A stretch of DNA of 64,000 nt, taken from contig JAJVDF010000410.1 of the NCBI GenBank assembly GCA_022410635.1, positions 700,420 through 764,419 of the forward strand, read 5' to 3'. Every line of letters begins with the position of its first letter. The stretch's first letter is position 1. The notes beneath the pieces were generated by a model. That model searched no databases and had not been told where the DNA came from. It saw only the letters and a program-made list of their open reading frames with translations. A program made the position numbers and the translations under genes. The stretch is from Tretioscincus oriximinensis. Taxonomy: Eukaryota; Chordata; Lepidosauria; Squamata; Gymnophthalmidae. Of this stretch, positions 11,654 through 24,866 are shown one piece after another.

Positions 11654-13931
11654 TACATATGTATATGTATATATATTCTTCCCTATAGGGTCATTCACAA
11701 TAAAATTGACCTAAAACAGATAAAGTGAACAAGTTAAAGCAGTGCTAGGTTGGGTGGTACATCAGCTGCATTTCTATACTGCCCCTTTGACTGAGAAGCA
11801 GCTTCTGAAATTCTAATACTGGCTGGTAAGAGAGACAATAGTCTTATAGATAACAATTAAACTCCATTTCAGTTCCACAAATGTGGAGTAGTGCTACACC
11901 AAGGACAACACTGAGGTAAAGCACAGGTACTGTGTTCCAATAATGTATGACGGACCACACCCTTCATCCAGGAACAAATAATGAACGATTGATCCAAAGA
12001 CAGGGGTATTTGGGCCCTATAAGAGCATTAATGCAGACTTGTCTACATTTAACTTTTCCTTAATTGTACCAGCTGGGAGAGAATTTGGGCATGCCTTACA
12101 TGGAAATTATAGTTTCACTTTAGAGAGAGTGTATAATAGGCTAGGATTCTTACATTGAAACCTGATTTTTTTTCAAAAAATACTTGCCGAAAAATGCACA
12201 AAAAATAAAAGACAAACAGGATAATGAACTGTCAAAATATGACATTCTACCTGTCTCGTGACTACATGGTTTGGTACACGCTTAGAGCTACAAACACAAA
12301 CATAATTGTTTAATCAGCTGCTAATTCAGAGCTTTCACATTCCAGAAGGTTGTTAATTCCTGGATGATTATCTCTTTAATTTCCCTCAGAGTAGCAGATT
12401 GAAGGACATGCCTGTTTACAGCACAATAAACTAATGGGGCAGAGGAAGGATCTTAGCAGCACCATACTGCATTGCCTGCTTTTATTGCAGTATCATAATA
12501 CACGGAATGAGCAATTTGAATTGCTTTTAAACAGTTTGTTTTTATACTTCTATAGCTCTGCCCCGAAGAAATAGAATATGCAGCAGGACAAGGGCCCTCT
12601 GTTTGTCTACATTTATATGTAGATGGAAGCAACATTGAATGTATCATGAACCAGTGTACTGCACTAAGTGTGTGCGGAAAATCACTGACAGAATTGTTAA
12701 GCTTCCTGTTCATGTTGCCTCAAACATGAACAAGAGGCAATGTAGGATCTACGCAAGCTCTCCTTCTTGCTTCTTGCTCCTGCCTCAAACACATAGGAAG
12801 AGTAGCTTCAGACTTATCTGCCTGTCTGGTTTAGCTTGAGATAGATTTCTTTGACCAATCAAAATGCTCACTTTTTTTTTTTTTTTTTGGGGGGGGGAGG
12901 GCATGGGCATGTACTCTTAAGTAATTCTGATTCAACCCATTTTAAGAGTGCTTAAGGTTGAGTTTGATTCCACTTTAAAATATGAAGGTGTAAGTACTCC
13001 TGAGGTTGGTTGCAATAGGAGCAGTATGGTGATGGAACATGAAGTGGGCAGTAGTCACATAACTAAATTTCAGCCATCCCCCTTCACCAGTCATTTCCCC
13101 TCCCCCTGACTCCCCTATTTCCTCCTAAACTAGCTCCACTCCACCCCTGCTTTTAACCCAACTCCAGGAGATTGGGGTAATGACACACCAAAAAGGATGT
13201 CACCTTCACATTCCAAAGTAAATTTGGGTTCAGGCTGAAATACACTTAAAACAGACTGAAATAGGATTACATAAGCGGTATGTGACTCAGGCCTCTCTGT
13301 GGAATGTGGTTGATCTGATCTTCAAAACTTCTTGCAAGATGTGATAGTAAATCATGATGTTATAGGAACTCTGGAATTAGTTGATTTATTTGTGCACTTT
13401 TTGCACTTTTTCACATGCTGCAATTCACACTACACTGGGAGTACAAAGACAAATATTATACCACAATGGATAAAAAAAACAAAGCAAGACCAAACAGAAC
13501 CCACCAGTAGAAAAAAACCAGCGAAAGCATAAAACCTAAAAATCACATATATTACCTTAATTTGGGGGGCGGGGGAGGGTATATATGTTACCTATTTTAG
13601 GTATTTTCTTTTTATATCATATAAATGTATTGAATTGCTGGAATTTATTTGGAACAGTTTTTCAGTTGAGTGATGCATTTGTATGGTTGTTAGCGTTTTT
13701 TGCTTTTTTCTCTGGTATTTTTCAGCTGGTGGATTCTGTGTGTTGGGTTTTATTGCACTGGGAGTGCCAAGGGCATATATGGCATTTTGTGTGCAGTGTC
13801 GGCTGGTTGCTTTGCATCTGGAGGCAACCTTAGTTAGATTATTTACACCCAGTATGTAGTTATTGAAGTTACTAAGCCTATCACCAGATGTTGCTGAACT
13901 CCTTCAACTTTTTAGTGATATTTCATGCTAA
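11654..13931. other. Unassigned DNA
   Basis: No gene is seen. A homopolymer junction of T17 followed by G9 lies at 12872-12897. Around 13080-13150 there is a C-rich stretch. Frames here show no known motifs. Confidence 0.55.
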
Positions 13932-14350
13932 GTCTGCATGCACACAACATATTTCTATATCGGTCAGAGCGAGATGAGGAGGAATCAATCACATGGGTTA
14001 AGCGTTTTTCAGCAGTCATCCCGCATTAAACATTGTTTATCTTGGAATAAACTATTTCTGGGATATTCAGGCATAGTTCCAAAGAGCCCTCATCCTTTTG
14101 CATCTGTGGCAGCATGCATGCATGTGCACAAATTTGATGCATGATGATAAAACAACCAAGAACGCGGCAGTTGTTTCCATAGGCAGCTGGGAGTAAAAAA
14201 ACAAAAGCCTCGGTCTGCACCGTGACGAGTTCGATGAGTGATGTTATGGAACTGGGGCATTGGCCATGGAATATAGACATTTGGTGTGCACAGTCACAGG
14301 ATTGCTATATTCCGTAATATAGCTTTATACATTGTGGTCTACACACAGCC
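13932..14350 (-). mobile_element. Family A non-autonomous DNA transposon
   Basis: The left end TCTGCATGCACACA and the right end read inward GGCTGTGTGTAGACC form approximate terminal inverted repeats. Shared internal landmarks, in order, are TTAAGCG-TTTTTCAGCAGTCATC, AATAAACTATTTCTGGGATATTC, GTGCACAAATT, ACCGTGACGAG, and the near-palindrome GCTATATTCCGTAATATAGC (14303-14322). The same order occurs at 40689-41096 and, reversed, at 55574-55918 and 25761-26366. No transposase is encoded. A hAT-like origin is possible but no clean 8-bp target duplication was found. Strand is set opposite to the 25.8 and 55.6 kb copies. Confidence 0.7.
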
Positions 14351-14999
14351 GAAATTGCCTCCAGAATATTTACTTGTTGCCCAAACAGCTGAATAACTGG
14401 AGAAATTGTGGAAGGAAATATTTTTGCAACAAGGGAATAAATGAAGTAGAAATTAAGTAAAAGTGTTTTGGGGTTGGGGTTGAGTTGTGGTCATTTTATC
14501 CTTGGATGCACCATTAGTTTTAAAACTTCTGACCCAATCATACAGTAGGTAACTCTAGATAATTCAACATGTTATCATTTACAGGGATTGGAATGGTAAA
14601 TGACAAACACAGAGGGTTTTATCTTAACCTTGTTCTCTTATTTTCCTTTATCAAATCTTAATTTGTCCAATATTGTCTTTTCTTGATTGGTTTTTTCTCT
14701 TCCTAGAGACATTCAGGAAATAGGGAAATATAATGAAAGGAAAATAACGGTCTTTTATATCCAGTCCATGCCTGTTCTAAAGCATGCAAAAACACTGAAG
14801 AAACATTAATGATCTTGACTGACTTGCTTGTGAGAGAATGGAAGATTTAAAGGATTGCAAAGATTAGTGGTCTCAAACATAGCAAATCACATCGGCTAAA
14901 AGTCCTTGCCAACTTCTCACAAGTTATCAAATTCAAGATTTATTTGAAGCATTTAAACGAGTATTGCCATGGCTTTGCTAAATTTATTTAAATTAAAAA
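14351..14999. other. Unassigned DNA
   Basis: No gene or recognisable element is seen. Confidence 0.5.
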
Positions 15000-16238
15000 A
15001 TGTAAGCTATCATGATTTTCAAATACGAAGAGTTGGAAAAGTAAATAAATGGAGTATTGAATGCAGAGATTATGTATGAAAATGTACAATAAGGCAGAAT
15101 CGAGAGTAGGAGGAACCTATGAAAGGCACTATGAAAATATGGAAGAAATAGAAAACAAAATTGGTAGGAGAAGAGTGGAAACTAGTTTCAGTATGGATAA
15201 TTTATAAAGATAATGAAGAGAGTATGGGAGAAGCACTAAATATATTGTATCAAAGGAATATAAGGAATATTGAATAATTTATACAAAGATACAAGATACA
15301 ATACAAAATTGGATAGGAGGTATAAGATGGTTACAGGTCATTAGTAACAAGTCATACATAGATATGGAAAGAATTAAAAGAAGTATAAAGATAGAAGATA
15401 CAGAATGTAAAAAGATAATAAGGAAGATTCAGAGACAGGAAAAATGGATAGCAGGAGATATATATAGATTAATTATGTCAGTGAATCAAGAAGTACAAGA
15501 AGATATGGAATATGGAGTATGGATATGATATTGAGTAGGCAGGACATTAAAAAAGAAGACAAAAAAACAATCATGTGAAAGAAACAAGATACTCCATAAA
15601 TGGTATAGAACACCGGCACAATTATCACATTTTCCCCAATATAAATGGAATGTGCTGGCAAGGGTGTCAGCAAAGATTTACATTTATACACATGATTTGG
15701 GAATGCCAAAAAATACAAGAATTCTGGAATGAAGTACAAAGAGAAATAAATAATATATTTAATTTACAAATAAATATAACAGATAAAATGGAAGTATTAC
15801 ATGGCGATTTTGACACTGTATTGCCAATGGAAGAAAGGGAATTAACTGGCAATATATTAGCATGTGCTCAGTTTTAGTAGGGGGGTGGAAAGATTGTATC
15901 ATATGGATGATACAAAAAATGTATGACTATAAAATCAATATGACTGCTACTAATTGTTCCAATTGTAAAATAACCCACATAATATATAGAAATGGAGAGG
16001 ATGTAAACAAAAATGGTTGTTAGTGAAAAATTATATAGAAGGCAGGCTGGGGAGTGAAACTGTGAAATTAAGACTAAGATTGATTTTCCATATGTAAACC
16101 CTAACTCCCATAATAGATTAAGAGTTATGTAAGATGTAATGGGGCAAGAGGTTATATAGAAAGGGAAAAATATGTAAGAATTTTTTTAAAATAAAATGTT
16201 TTAAACACCAAAAAAATCCCCAAAAATAACAAAAAACA
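15000..16238 (+). mobile_element. L1 LINE 3' portion, degraded
   Basis: The plus strand carries an L1 ORF2 C-terminal remnant. One frame gives KWYRTPAQLSHF (about 15598-15633). After a frameshift, 15575-15877 gives NGMCWQGCQQRFTFIHMIWE, then CQKIQEFWNEV, the same cysteine/histidine motif as the 7.4-8.0 kb L1. Upstream sequence is A-rich and broken by stops. The 3' end is A-rich (16190-16238) and abuts a CR1 3' end. The left boundary is uncertain. Confidence 0.75.
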
Positions 16239-16239
16239 G

Positions 16240-16492
16240 GATTAGACAAGTTCATGGAAGCCAAGGGTATAAACAACTACTAAGTTGGATATCTTGATAC
16301 TGCCTCCGAGATGGAGCAACAGGCACTATTCCTGAAATATCATTTGCAGGGTATCGAAAACAGTTGAAGATTTTGCCTTCTTCTGTTCCAAACTGCCCAG
16401 GTACAATTGGTGGGCCTCTGTGTGAGACTCAATGCTGGACTAAATGGGCTGCGGCCTGATTCAGCATAGCTCCTCTTATGTTCTTATGTAAA
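16240..16492 (+). mobile_element. CR1 LINE 3' end
   Basis: It contains AGACAAGTTCATGGAAGCCA, GATGGAGCAACAGGC, CTGGACTAAATGGGCTG and the terminal CTCTTATGTTCTTATG. Homologous ends are at 30852, 32335 and 59610. It directly follows the L1 tail, so two retroposons are stacked here. Confidence 0.85.
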
Positions 16493-19084
16493 AGGGAGAA
16501 ATGGAAGGAATTCCCAGAGATTAGCACAAAAGAGATGAGGAAAGATTTAATGATAAGCAAATAATCAATTAAAACAGAAATGAGAACAGAGGAAAATGGG
16601 TGAATGGTACTAAATATGACAGTGAGGAAACCAGTAGATGGAAGAAAGAAGAGGAGAAGCCCCAACATGAATTGATAGGCCAAATGTAGACTGAAGTCTA
16701 GTTACCCTTAAGCACTTGGTTGATTCCCTTGTTATTGTATACTGGGCTATTCTCATTTATTGTTCTCCATGCACAAAAGAGTAAAGCCATTTGGTGCTTC
16801 ATCTTATAGAATGCTACTCTTTTCTTTGTGATGTTTTGTATGAGATTATTCCTCTTCCTGCACTTATGAAGGTTATCTTGATACTGGATGCCCCCCTCCC
16901 CATACCGTGATATAAGGTTTGAACATTCCAGTGGTTCCATGTTGGAACAAAGTTCTCCTTGGGTGGGAAAAGATAATTCGCATCAAACCTCTCACTAGCT
17001 CTGAGACCCTGTTTGTATAAGTCACAGTAATGACTTTTAGGAATTAATTATAGTTTGTTGTAAACATGCTGTAACAGATTCATGTGTTATTAAGATTATG
17101 CAAAAAGGACCTGAAACCAGCAACAAAATCAGTACAGGTGACCTGTGGAATGTTCAAAAGGCTCAGAATAGAAATTCCTGACCATTTGAGCTTTCAGAAG
17201 GGCCACTTAAGTAGTGTAACATGTTGCATTATCAAACAGGATCCTCAGTGTACTAGGTAATGGAGGAATCCCATCGGTATAACTTACTCCTATCATACTA
17301 ATACATTTCAAAATGAAAAAAAACTCTTTTCACTCTTCTAAACACAGGACAAGAAGAGACTTTCAGATCTCTCGTATACATACTAGTGTGAGTTAAGGAT
17401 TGTATTATTGTCTTCTAATATGTTCTGTCCACATATGATAGAAAAAAGATTGGGCTAAGATGTCTCAAGTGATGTTGTAACCCAGATCAATAACAGATTA
17501 TGGAATGGCCTCTGTCTACACAGACATGGTCAACTGGTGAACGAGACACATTTTGGACAACTTAGCCCTGTCTACATTCCAAAACTTGAATAACATTGGA
17601 TATTTTGTACAGCAACAGAGCAAAATGAAGAATCTTTAATTCAATCACCTTTTTAATGCTTTCAGAAATAAACCATGTATTTCTTGAGCCAATGTTTGTA
17701 ACCTCCCAAACATAAATGCATTAATTTAAACAACTTTCTTTGTTCATTTATTCAGATCATCTCCTCTTAACTATGTTTCATTTATTTACTGAACTCTGGC
17801 AATGTATAATCTTAGTTACCTTTGGATAAAGCCAGTCTCTGCACATCTGGAGACCAAAAACTGGAAAGAGTTTTTTACTGTCTTTAAATCACTATCATCA
17901 ATACATTTTTTCTGTCTCCCATAGCTTAGCTGTAAGCACTCCCTGTAAACTTAGAAAAGCAAAGAATTTGACATTTGTATGATTGTATTCAATATTAAAC
18001 AGTCGACATTAGCATTCATTATTAAAATATGTTTTTGTTGCTTTTACTTTTGAGTAAACACCAGAGTATGCACAAGCTATTCAGCCATTCAGAACATTGC
18101 TGTTGGATTCAACCCAGGAATAAAAATAAAACTCTTATCCTCAGCCCACAGGCACAGAAAATCAAAACAGTGTGCACAAGTATGAGGACAATTCTGATCT
18201 GACAGAAATAACTGCAGCTGGATTCCTCTCTTCCATGGAAGCAGAAGATTAGATCTTGAACATAAGTGATCCCTTTGTGTATCACCGTCACATATGCATG
18301 GGTTTATATCCCAAAACAAATCATTTCAATTCAAAAATGATATTCTAAGTATTCTGAAGATAATACAATGCCAAATTATGAAGAAGTTGATTAAAATAAT
18401 ATTATTCAAATACTGCACCTAGGAATAGAATACTGTTGATTTCATCACACTTGCCTGAATTCAGACATCCAGCTGTTTTGATAAAATATCTAGACGGCAT
18501 TACAATACATCAATTATTTGTTCACTACACAGGCTACTATAGAACAATGAAGTCCAGATCACATCTGTAACTACTGCACAGAATTCTATATAATTGAGGG
18601 CAGAGATATATTTAAATAATTCTGTTACCTGCAATTGAGACTACCAGACTCAGGAAAAAAATTAGAGTTATGCTAGCTAAAGACATTATACTGGACTAAA
18701 TTGAAACCTTAAGGTTTTCTTTATCTCGTACACTGTTTGTTTGACATGAGAGGAAGCACTTTAAGTATAATGCTTCATTCCCCAAACAATGAGAAAATTA
18801 TGTGCTTATGATGCTCATAACTGTATCTATCGATTGATGGATGGATGCATCAAGGATCTACCCCCTAAAAATAAGGGGGTACATGCAAGCTTCCTAAGAA
18901 GTATTTGATGGGGGCACGATTGAAATATTTTTGAAAATCTCAGTAAACAATCAGTAAACTTATCTGTTTTTTATTATTTATTTATACTATATTTATTTTT
19001 GACACTTCCAAAAAATTCAAAATATTAGAGCAATAGGACAACAAACCACACTTCCCCACCCCTCCAGAAGCAATCTTTGAGCAA
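16493..19084. other. Unassigned DNA
   Basis: No gene, RNA gene or recognisable element is seen in this 2.6-kb stretch. Confidence 0.5.
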
Positions 19085-19400
19085 GGCCTATTCTTCCAAA
19101 TACCTGTGATCTTATTTTTAATAATGGTTTTCACTATCTTTCCTGGAAAAGCTGAGAAGCTGACAGGTCTATAGCTCCTTGGGTCTCCCCTTGAGTCTTT
19201 TTAGAAATTGGAATTACATTGGCCATCTTCCAGTCCTCAACTATGGAAGCCAAGTCTAGTGACAAGTTATGTATTTTTCACAGACGTTCTGTTATCTCTA
19301 CTTGGAGCTTTTGAAGATTTTTTTGGGGATAACATCAGGTTTGGGTGATTTATTAATGTTTAGTTTGCTAATAAGCCCTACCATTTCTTTTCTTGTCATC
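19085..19400 (-). mobile_element. CR1 LINE reverse-transcriptase remnant
   Basis: Read on the minus strand it gives an AATAAATCACCCAAACCTGA segment (the NKSPxPD motif of CR1 RT), then a broken copy of the region with 'edWr.anViPifKKG', visible as GGACTGGAAGATGGCCAATG and then GTAATTCC with AAAAAGACTCAAGGGGAGAC downstream. Several stops interrupt it. Confidence 0.7.
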
Positions 19401-22209
19401 ACTGTTTACTGGATTGGTTTTTAAAAGATAGAAAGTTTCATAGAACTGCCTCAGTTTATCTTTTGTGAAGTTTGATGCAAACAATTCATTAAGTTCAAAC
19501 CTGCTCCTTTGCAGATTTGAAGTTGGTGGCTCCCCTGTTTCAGTTCTAAAGACAGGGGAATGCTTTACTTGAGTGGATGGGGGAAGGAAAAGAAACAGGG
19601 TAGGTTGCCCCAGGGGCCAAGTTCTTAGGAGTGAATTTTTAAAAAAAAATCCTAAAAAAAGTATTAGTAAAAAATAACAAAAGTATACCCACCCCTTAAA
19701 TGAAAATCTGCTAAAGTTGGAAATTATACATATAATATGCCAAGCCATAGCAGTACAGAAGAGGAGGAGGAGAGTTGGTGGTGCCTGGCGGGAAGGAAGG
19801 AAAGAAGGAAGGATGGAAGGAAGGAAGAATGGAGGGAAGAAAAGAGGCAGTAGCAGCCTAGTTGGGCATCCCTAAACTCCTCTGCCAACTAGCCACAGTG
19901 AAAATGCAATTTGGGTTGCAAGGGAGAGCTCCCCCAGTGACCTCATGCCTTATGCTTAGGGAATAACGTTTCATTATTCTTTATGGAACCTTTCAAACTG
20001 GTGTGAAGCAAAGGCACTAAAAAATAAAGGACAGGTATGTTTTGAAGTGGATTGTTACCAATTAATAAGACTGAAACAGCTGCAGTATACTGAGCATAAT
20101 GAATATTATTCAATTCAAAGAGAGTGAGAGTTAGATTCCATAATTATATGTATTTTTTCATCAGTTACTCATATTTTTCCCAGAAGGACCTTTTGACCTG
20201 TTCATGATAGTGTACTTTCCTCTAATTATACAAGTTTCTAAAAGGTCAAGTAAGCATTTCATATTGGTTGGATTATTTCATCTAATTATTGGTTATTCAA
20301 AAAGCATATTCTCTAATTCCCTGAAAATTTCCCCAGACACCTTGTCTATCCTACGTCTTCTGATGTCACTCACTAGGGTACTGTGTTAACTGTTATTTTT
20401 TAAAAAAACTGATAAATGTCATGAAGACTTTGGGAAAAAAGAATTGTCTTGTGGGCTATTAAAGAAAAAGCCCTCCTTTTTTGCTTTTATTAGTTTGATT
20501 TGCTTTGGTAAAAGGAGACAAAGCAAGTGATTTTTCCCTGAACCTTTTCAAAACTAGATAATTTCAATCTGGAAACAGAACAAATTGTTCTTACATCCCT
20601 TGCATAATTCTCTACTAAGANACGTACAGTGCGAAACTATATTACCTAGTAAATGCTACCAATAAAAATGTTTAGGTTAGTCTACTGATGTAAATCATCA
20701 ACAATGCTCAAGGGAAAGCTATATCATTTGTAAGTGATTGATGCTGTAAATAGGAAGTACAGAGTATCATTGCAACAATGGATGTCTTCAGACTGTAAAA
20801 TGCAATCATAGGGTCTAAGGAACTCATAATTTTCTTTTATTGCCTCTGCTAGATTCTGGTATCACAGGAAAATTCCAGTTCAGACTCTAGTCTCAAAATC
20901 AGTCTCAAGTCAATCCTGCCATAGGGAATATAATTTTCTCACCTATCAAATTTATTTCCCTTGCCACAATTTGACTTCAAGGAGGAAGGGCTGGATGTTT
21001 CAAAGACAAGAAACAGTCCAATCAAGGTCCTCCTTTTCAAATATACAGGCATCACTGGGGAGCAAGTCCCTTAGCAGGAGTCCCATAATGACACAGCAGC
21101 ATGGAAAGAAAAGATCATGGTGACCATGTGGGTGGCCTTTTAATCCTCTGCTTTGCAACAGTAATGCAGTGTTGTCATGGTATATTTGAGACAGCTTAAA
21201 TATGCTGGATGGATTCTACTCTCTATCCTTTACTTCCTTATAATTTCCCTTTCCATACACACTCACAAATCCTGGTTAAAATGTCATGTGGCTGGAATTC
21301 CTTTCCCTTACAAGAGGGATTTTTAGGGCAGACAAAACCTGAAGTAAACCATGGAACATGATCAAGTTATATGCTATTTATGGACTGATATTAGTCTATA
21401 TGGTATTTATGGATTGTGAATTTGCAATCTATAATCCACAGTACATTGTTTTGCAGGGTGCACAAAATTTTTCCTGTGCATTCTGATGTCACAGTAAGAT
21501 TGCTTTCTAAGTAATCCTCAAATGCTAATCCTTTGTGCTGAGAACTCTTAGGAGCAAACGGCTTAAGTAAATAATGACATGAATATTCTTGAATCTAGTG
21601 TGGTACTGTTTTTGTCAAAGTCTTTTTGCATTCAAAAGGCTTATGAGTGTATGCAAATAAGAGTTTATTTTTCCCAATCTTACATTAATGCTCACATTAG
21701 GATTTTCCTGAACTTGTTTTGTTTCTTTGTTCTTTTAATAGCTTGTGAGTTACTATTCATAAGATCATAGGATAAAATTAATATTAGAGATATGCTGATA
21801 TTCCTACTGCTTCTGAATTCAAAGTATGCCAAAGAGGCCAGTATGAATCACCATGTTCAAATTAGATTTTAGGTGGGAATCCTACTCCATCAGGAATGAT
21901 ATGAACAAGGAGAAAAATCAGAAGTGTCTATGTCATGCAACAAATATTACCAAATTCATATCAGTGAAAATCTGGCCAAATTGTCCCTAGTACCACCCAC
22001 AGATTACATTTTTCCTGCTTAAAAAAAGTTGGCTGGGAGACCCATCTATAACCAAAATGCATTTCCACAGTAAAACAATGCAGAAGCAGATGGAGAACAT
22101 AGCTGTTGTTGTAGTAACAGTGGGGCCTGCTGGGAAATAGAATTTATGGTTTTCAGTTCCATTTCTGCTTGCTTTTCTACTCCACCTTCTACTCCACCTT
22201 CTCACAAAT
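19401..22209. other. Unassigned DNA with GGAA-rich tract
   Basis: A purine tract of GGAAGGAAAG-type repeats lies at about 19791-19850. A single N is at 20621. Near 22173-22200, CTACTCCACCTT is tandemly repeated twice. No gene is seen. Confidence 0.55.
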
Positions 22210-22405
22210 ACCTGGAAACGCGTTGAGGCGTCCAGGAATTGGGGATGAGAGGAACGGATGGATGACAGCCGGCTTGGCGTCCTGTCTTCCGAGGTCAAGA
22301 TTGCCCCAGGAACACACGGGCCGCTGCAGGAGAGCGTGGGGGAGGCGTTAGTCCCTGGAGTGCGCCAATGCGGGGCTGTGCAGGACTGTCAGCCAGATGC
22401 GCTTC
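22210..22405. other. Isolated CpG-rich patch
   Basis: I count 14 CpG dinucleotides between about 22218 and 22402, in otherwise CpG-poor DNA. It starts near GGAAACGCGTTGAGGCG and ends near CAGATGCGCTTCC. It could be a promoter-like island, the 5' part of a retrotransposon, or a recent insertion. No protein motif is recognised in any frame. Confidence 0.5.
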
Positions 22406-23936
22406 CTTACACTCTCCTACCTCATGCTGTGGCCTTTAATAGTTTCAATTTTGTTCTTTGATCCAACATTAATTACTGGGTTCTTTATTATTATGCTTGA
22501 AGACATATGTAAATTAAATTTAATAAATGTTCAAATGTTACTATGTACTGTCTCTCGGTGTCTGTTTCTCCTTAGCCCACCAATGAAAAATGCTTATTAT
22601 ACAAGCTTTGATGTAAATGTGTTTACCAGAAGGCCTGATCCAACATATGGGTTCATGCAGAACCAACTTCTATTTGATTTCAGTTGTATAGGGTTTCCCC
22701 ACAAAATCAGGAAAATATGCTTACACCTACAAGGGGTGTGAAAAGGTTTCTTTACTAAGGAAAAGAATAAAGAGAGGTGGGAGAAAATACAATAGAGACA
22801 TAATAGCATGAGCCAAACTCCTCCTCATGCAACTAAAGGCCATTGCATAGTTTATATAATAAAACAGTAACATATTAAAAGACCAATATAAAAATATTTT
22901 AGCTTTTTTCTTAAAAGTACAAAAGGAATAATGGATTAAGGGACCTAAAGTCATAATTAACAGAATGGTTGAATTGAGCTAATTTTGAGTGATTTGCTAT
23001 ATTTTTTGTTATCTTAAAATCCTAGAAATAAAAATATTCCTACATCCATCCTCACTCATTATTTTCTTCCCTTCTTATTCCTTCTTCTTCTTTTGTTTTC
23101 AAATATTCAATGCATATAAATGTCAATCTCATTTTCTTCTTCAGTTCAGCGTATCAGTAAACAAAAATCATAAGGTCACGTTATATTACTAGGCACAAGG
23201 TTTATAAGAATTCACAACCTCTCTCTCTTTCACAGGTCAGACACTTAATTAATATTGCTGGTATTGTTATCATTTCAATATAAATTGCCTCTTGTTCTGT
23301 CAGATGCTCACCATTTTGTCACACATTTTTAGCAATGAACGACCAAATATGTGCTGTATAAAGTGCTTTACTTTAATCAATCAGTCACCCAGTTGGTTCT
23401 CTCCAACTCACATAGACATTGTAATCAGTTATGTCAAGAGTCTGGTCTTATTCTTGACTTTACTGTGATTATTTTTCTTCTGTTTGGTAGATAGTGTCAT
23501 TTATCCCTTAGAGATAAGAATCATAACATCATATATTAACCAGAAACAGAAGATCTTTGAGAAGGTCAAAAGCTAGATGAAATGTGTGTTTCATTTATCT
23601 GTGATATTAATGCATTGGCAGTTTGGTCCTTACAACTTAAGTAGATTTTTCATAACTCAAACTTAGGATTTTTGTTATTTTGGACAGCAACAGCAGCTAA
23701 CTTTTAATTATCTTCTTTAGATATGCTAAGATCAGTTAAGTTTATTCTGCCTATATGTTGCTTTGTAACATTTGCGTCATCTTAATTAAAACATAACATT
23801 AATTCAATGTTGTTGTAGATTAGGGTTACAACCCAAAATTCTGGATAGAACTTTAGCCCAGTAGTAGGTGCAGCAGTCATTAGAAGCGGATTCTGAACTA
23901 ACACTACAGTGTGAAATGGGATAGGCATTTTGGAAT

Positions 23937-23937
<1 letters not shown>
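22406..23937. other. Unassigned AT-rich DNA
   Basis: No gene is seen. TTC-type pyrimidine runs lie near 23060-23100. The frame at 22397-22741 has no recognisable domain. Confidence 0.5.
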
Positions 23938-23987
<50 letters not shown>

Positions 23988-24014
23988 AAGAAGAAGAAGA
24001 AGAAGAAGAAGAAG

Positions 24015-24073
<59 letters not shown>

Positions 24074-24180
24074 CTGAGGTCCTATACCTTGCTTTTCTCA
24101 CCTAAAGGGACCCAAAGTGCTCACCAGAAGGCTTACATTCTATTTTCCTCACCAAGCTGTTACGGTCTCCATTGATCTAA
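23938..24180 (-). mobile_element. Truncated SINE with AGT/AGA/ACA tail
   Basis: The tail (plus strand) is a compound array: AGT units 23941-23986, AAG units 23987-24016, ACA units to 24074. It is followed by the SINE 3' domain in reverse, CTATACCTTGCTTTTCTCAC, then GGGACCCAAAGTG and GGCTTACATTCTATTTTCC. The tRNA-like head is missing. Long homopolymer frames on both strands (poly-V, poly-L, poly-S, poly-Q) are translations of this array and not genes. Confidence 0.8.
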
Positions 24181-24363
24181 TCCCATTTTCTACCTTTCTT
24201 TTTACCTTTCAAATAGTGCAATGTATGTATTTTCTGGAAGGGGCACTTTTTCTTAAAGGGACAATTTAAAAAAAACCCTCTGATTACACTTTAATGTTGT
24301 AAAGTGTACAAATTATGTAGAGACCTATTCCTCTTCAGGGAATCAGACACATATGATACCATG

Positions 24364-24380
24364 CCCCCCCCCCCTCCCCC
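24364..24380. repeat. C-run (C11 T C5)
   Basis: A C11-T-C5 tract, G-rich on the other strand. Replication slippage is likely. Confidence 0.9.
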
Positions 24381-24647
24381 TTCAAACATTGTTATTGTTT
24401 TTACAGTGTTCATTTAACTTTTGTCTTGTATGGTTTTTACATCATCCATAATGCATAGAGTGTGAAACATATATATTGATGTGAAGTAGATGTACTGGAA
24501 GATTGAAGGCATAGCATGAGGTCACAGTATAACACTAATGTCAATATTGCCCAAGACATAAAGTTGAATGCAGTAAAATTCTTTAAAAAATTAAAGTAAC
24601 AACAATCCAATTAGCCCACTTAAAGAATGGTGGACTATGAATATTTT

Positions 24648-24866
24648 GGAACTTCAGGACCAGGTAAAAACATACCTTTTTACTCATACTCTTAGCTCCC
24701 TCTGCATTCTGTCCTTCCAGGGAGAGTGGGTTGGAGGTAGGGAGGGACAGTATGGATCCTTAAAACATTTTATTAATGTTTGTGTGTTTATTTTCTTGAT
24801 CTTTTGTTACCCGCCTTGGGACCAATGGTGAAGGGTGGGATATAAATCATTTTAAATAAATTAATT
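24648..24866 (+). mobile_element. L2-like LINE 3' end
   Basis: It ends with GTTACCCGCCTTGGGACCAA, then GGTGAAGGGTGGGATATAAA, the typical 3' end of L2/CR1-group elements, preceded by a degraded CAGGACCAGGTAAAAACATACC segment. Similar ends are at 45270-45445 and 54270-54725. Confidence 0.7.

Noticed and set aside
22397..22741. 114-codon frame next to the CpG-rich patch
   Set aside because: No recognisable motif, AT-rich composition, no upstream or downstream exon support. Hydrophobic content is expected from T-rich DNA.
23904..24175. Poly-V/L/S/Q frames of 64-81 codons
   Set aside because: They are translations of the AGT/AAG/ACA microsatellite on both strands.
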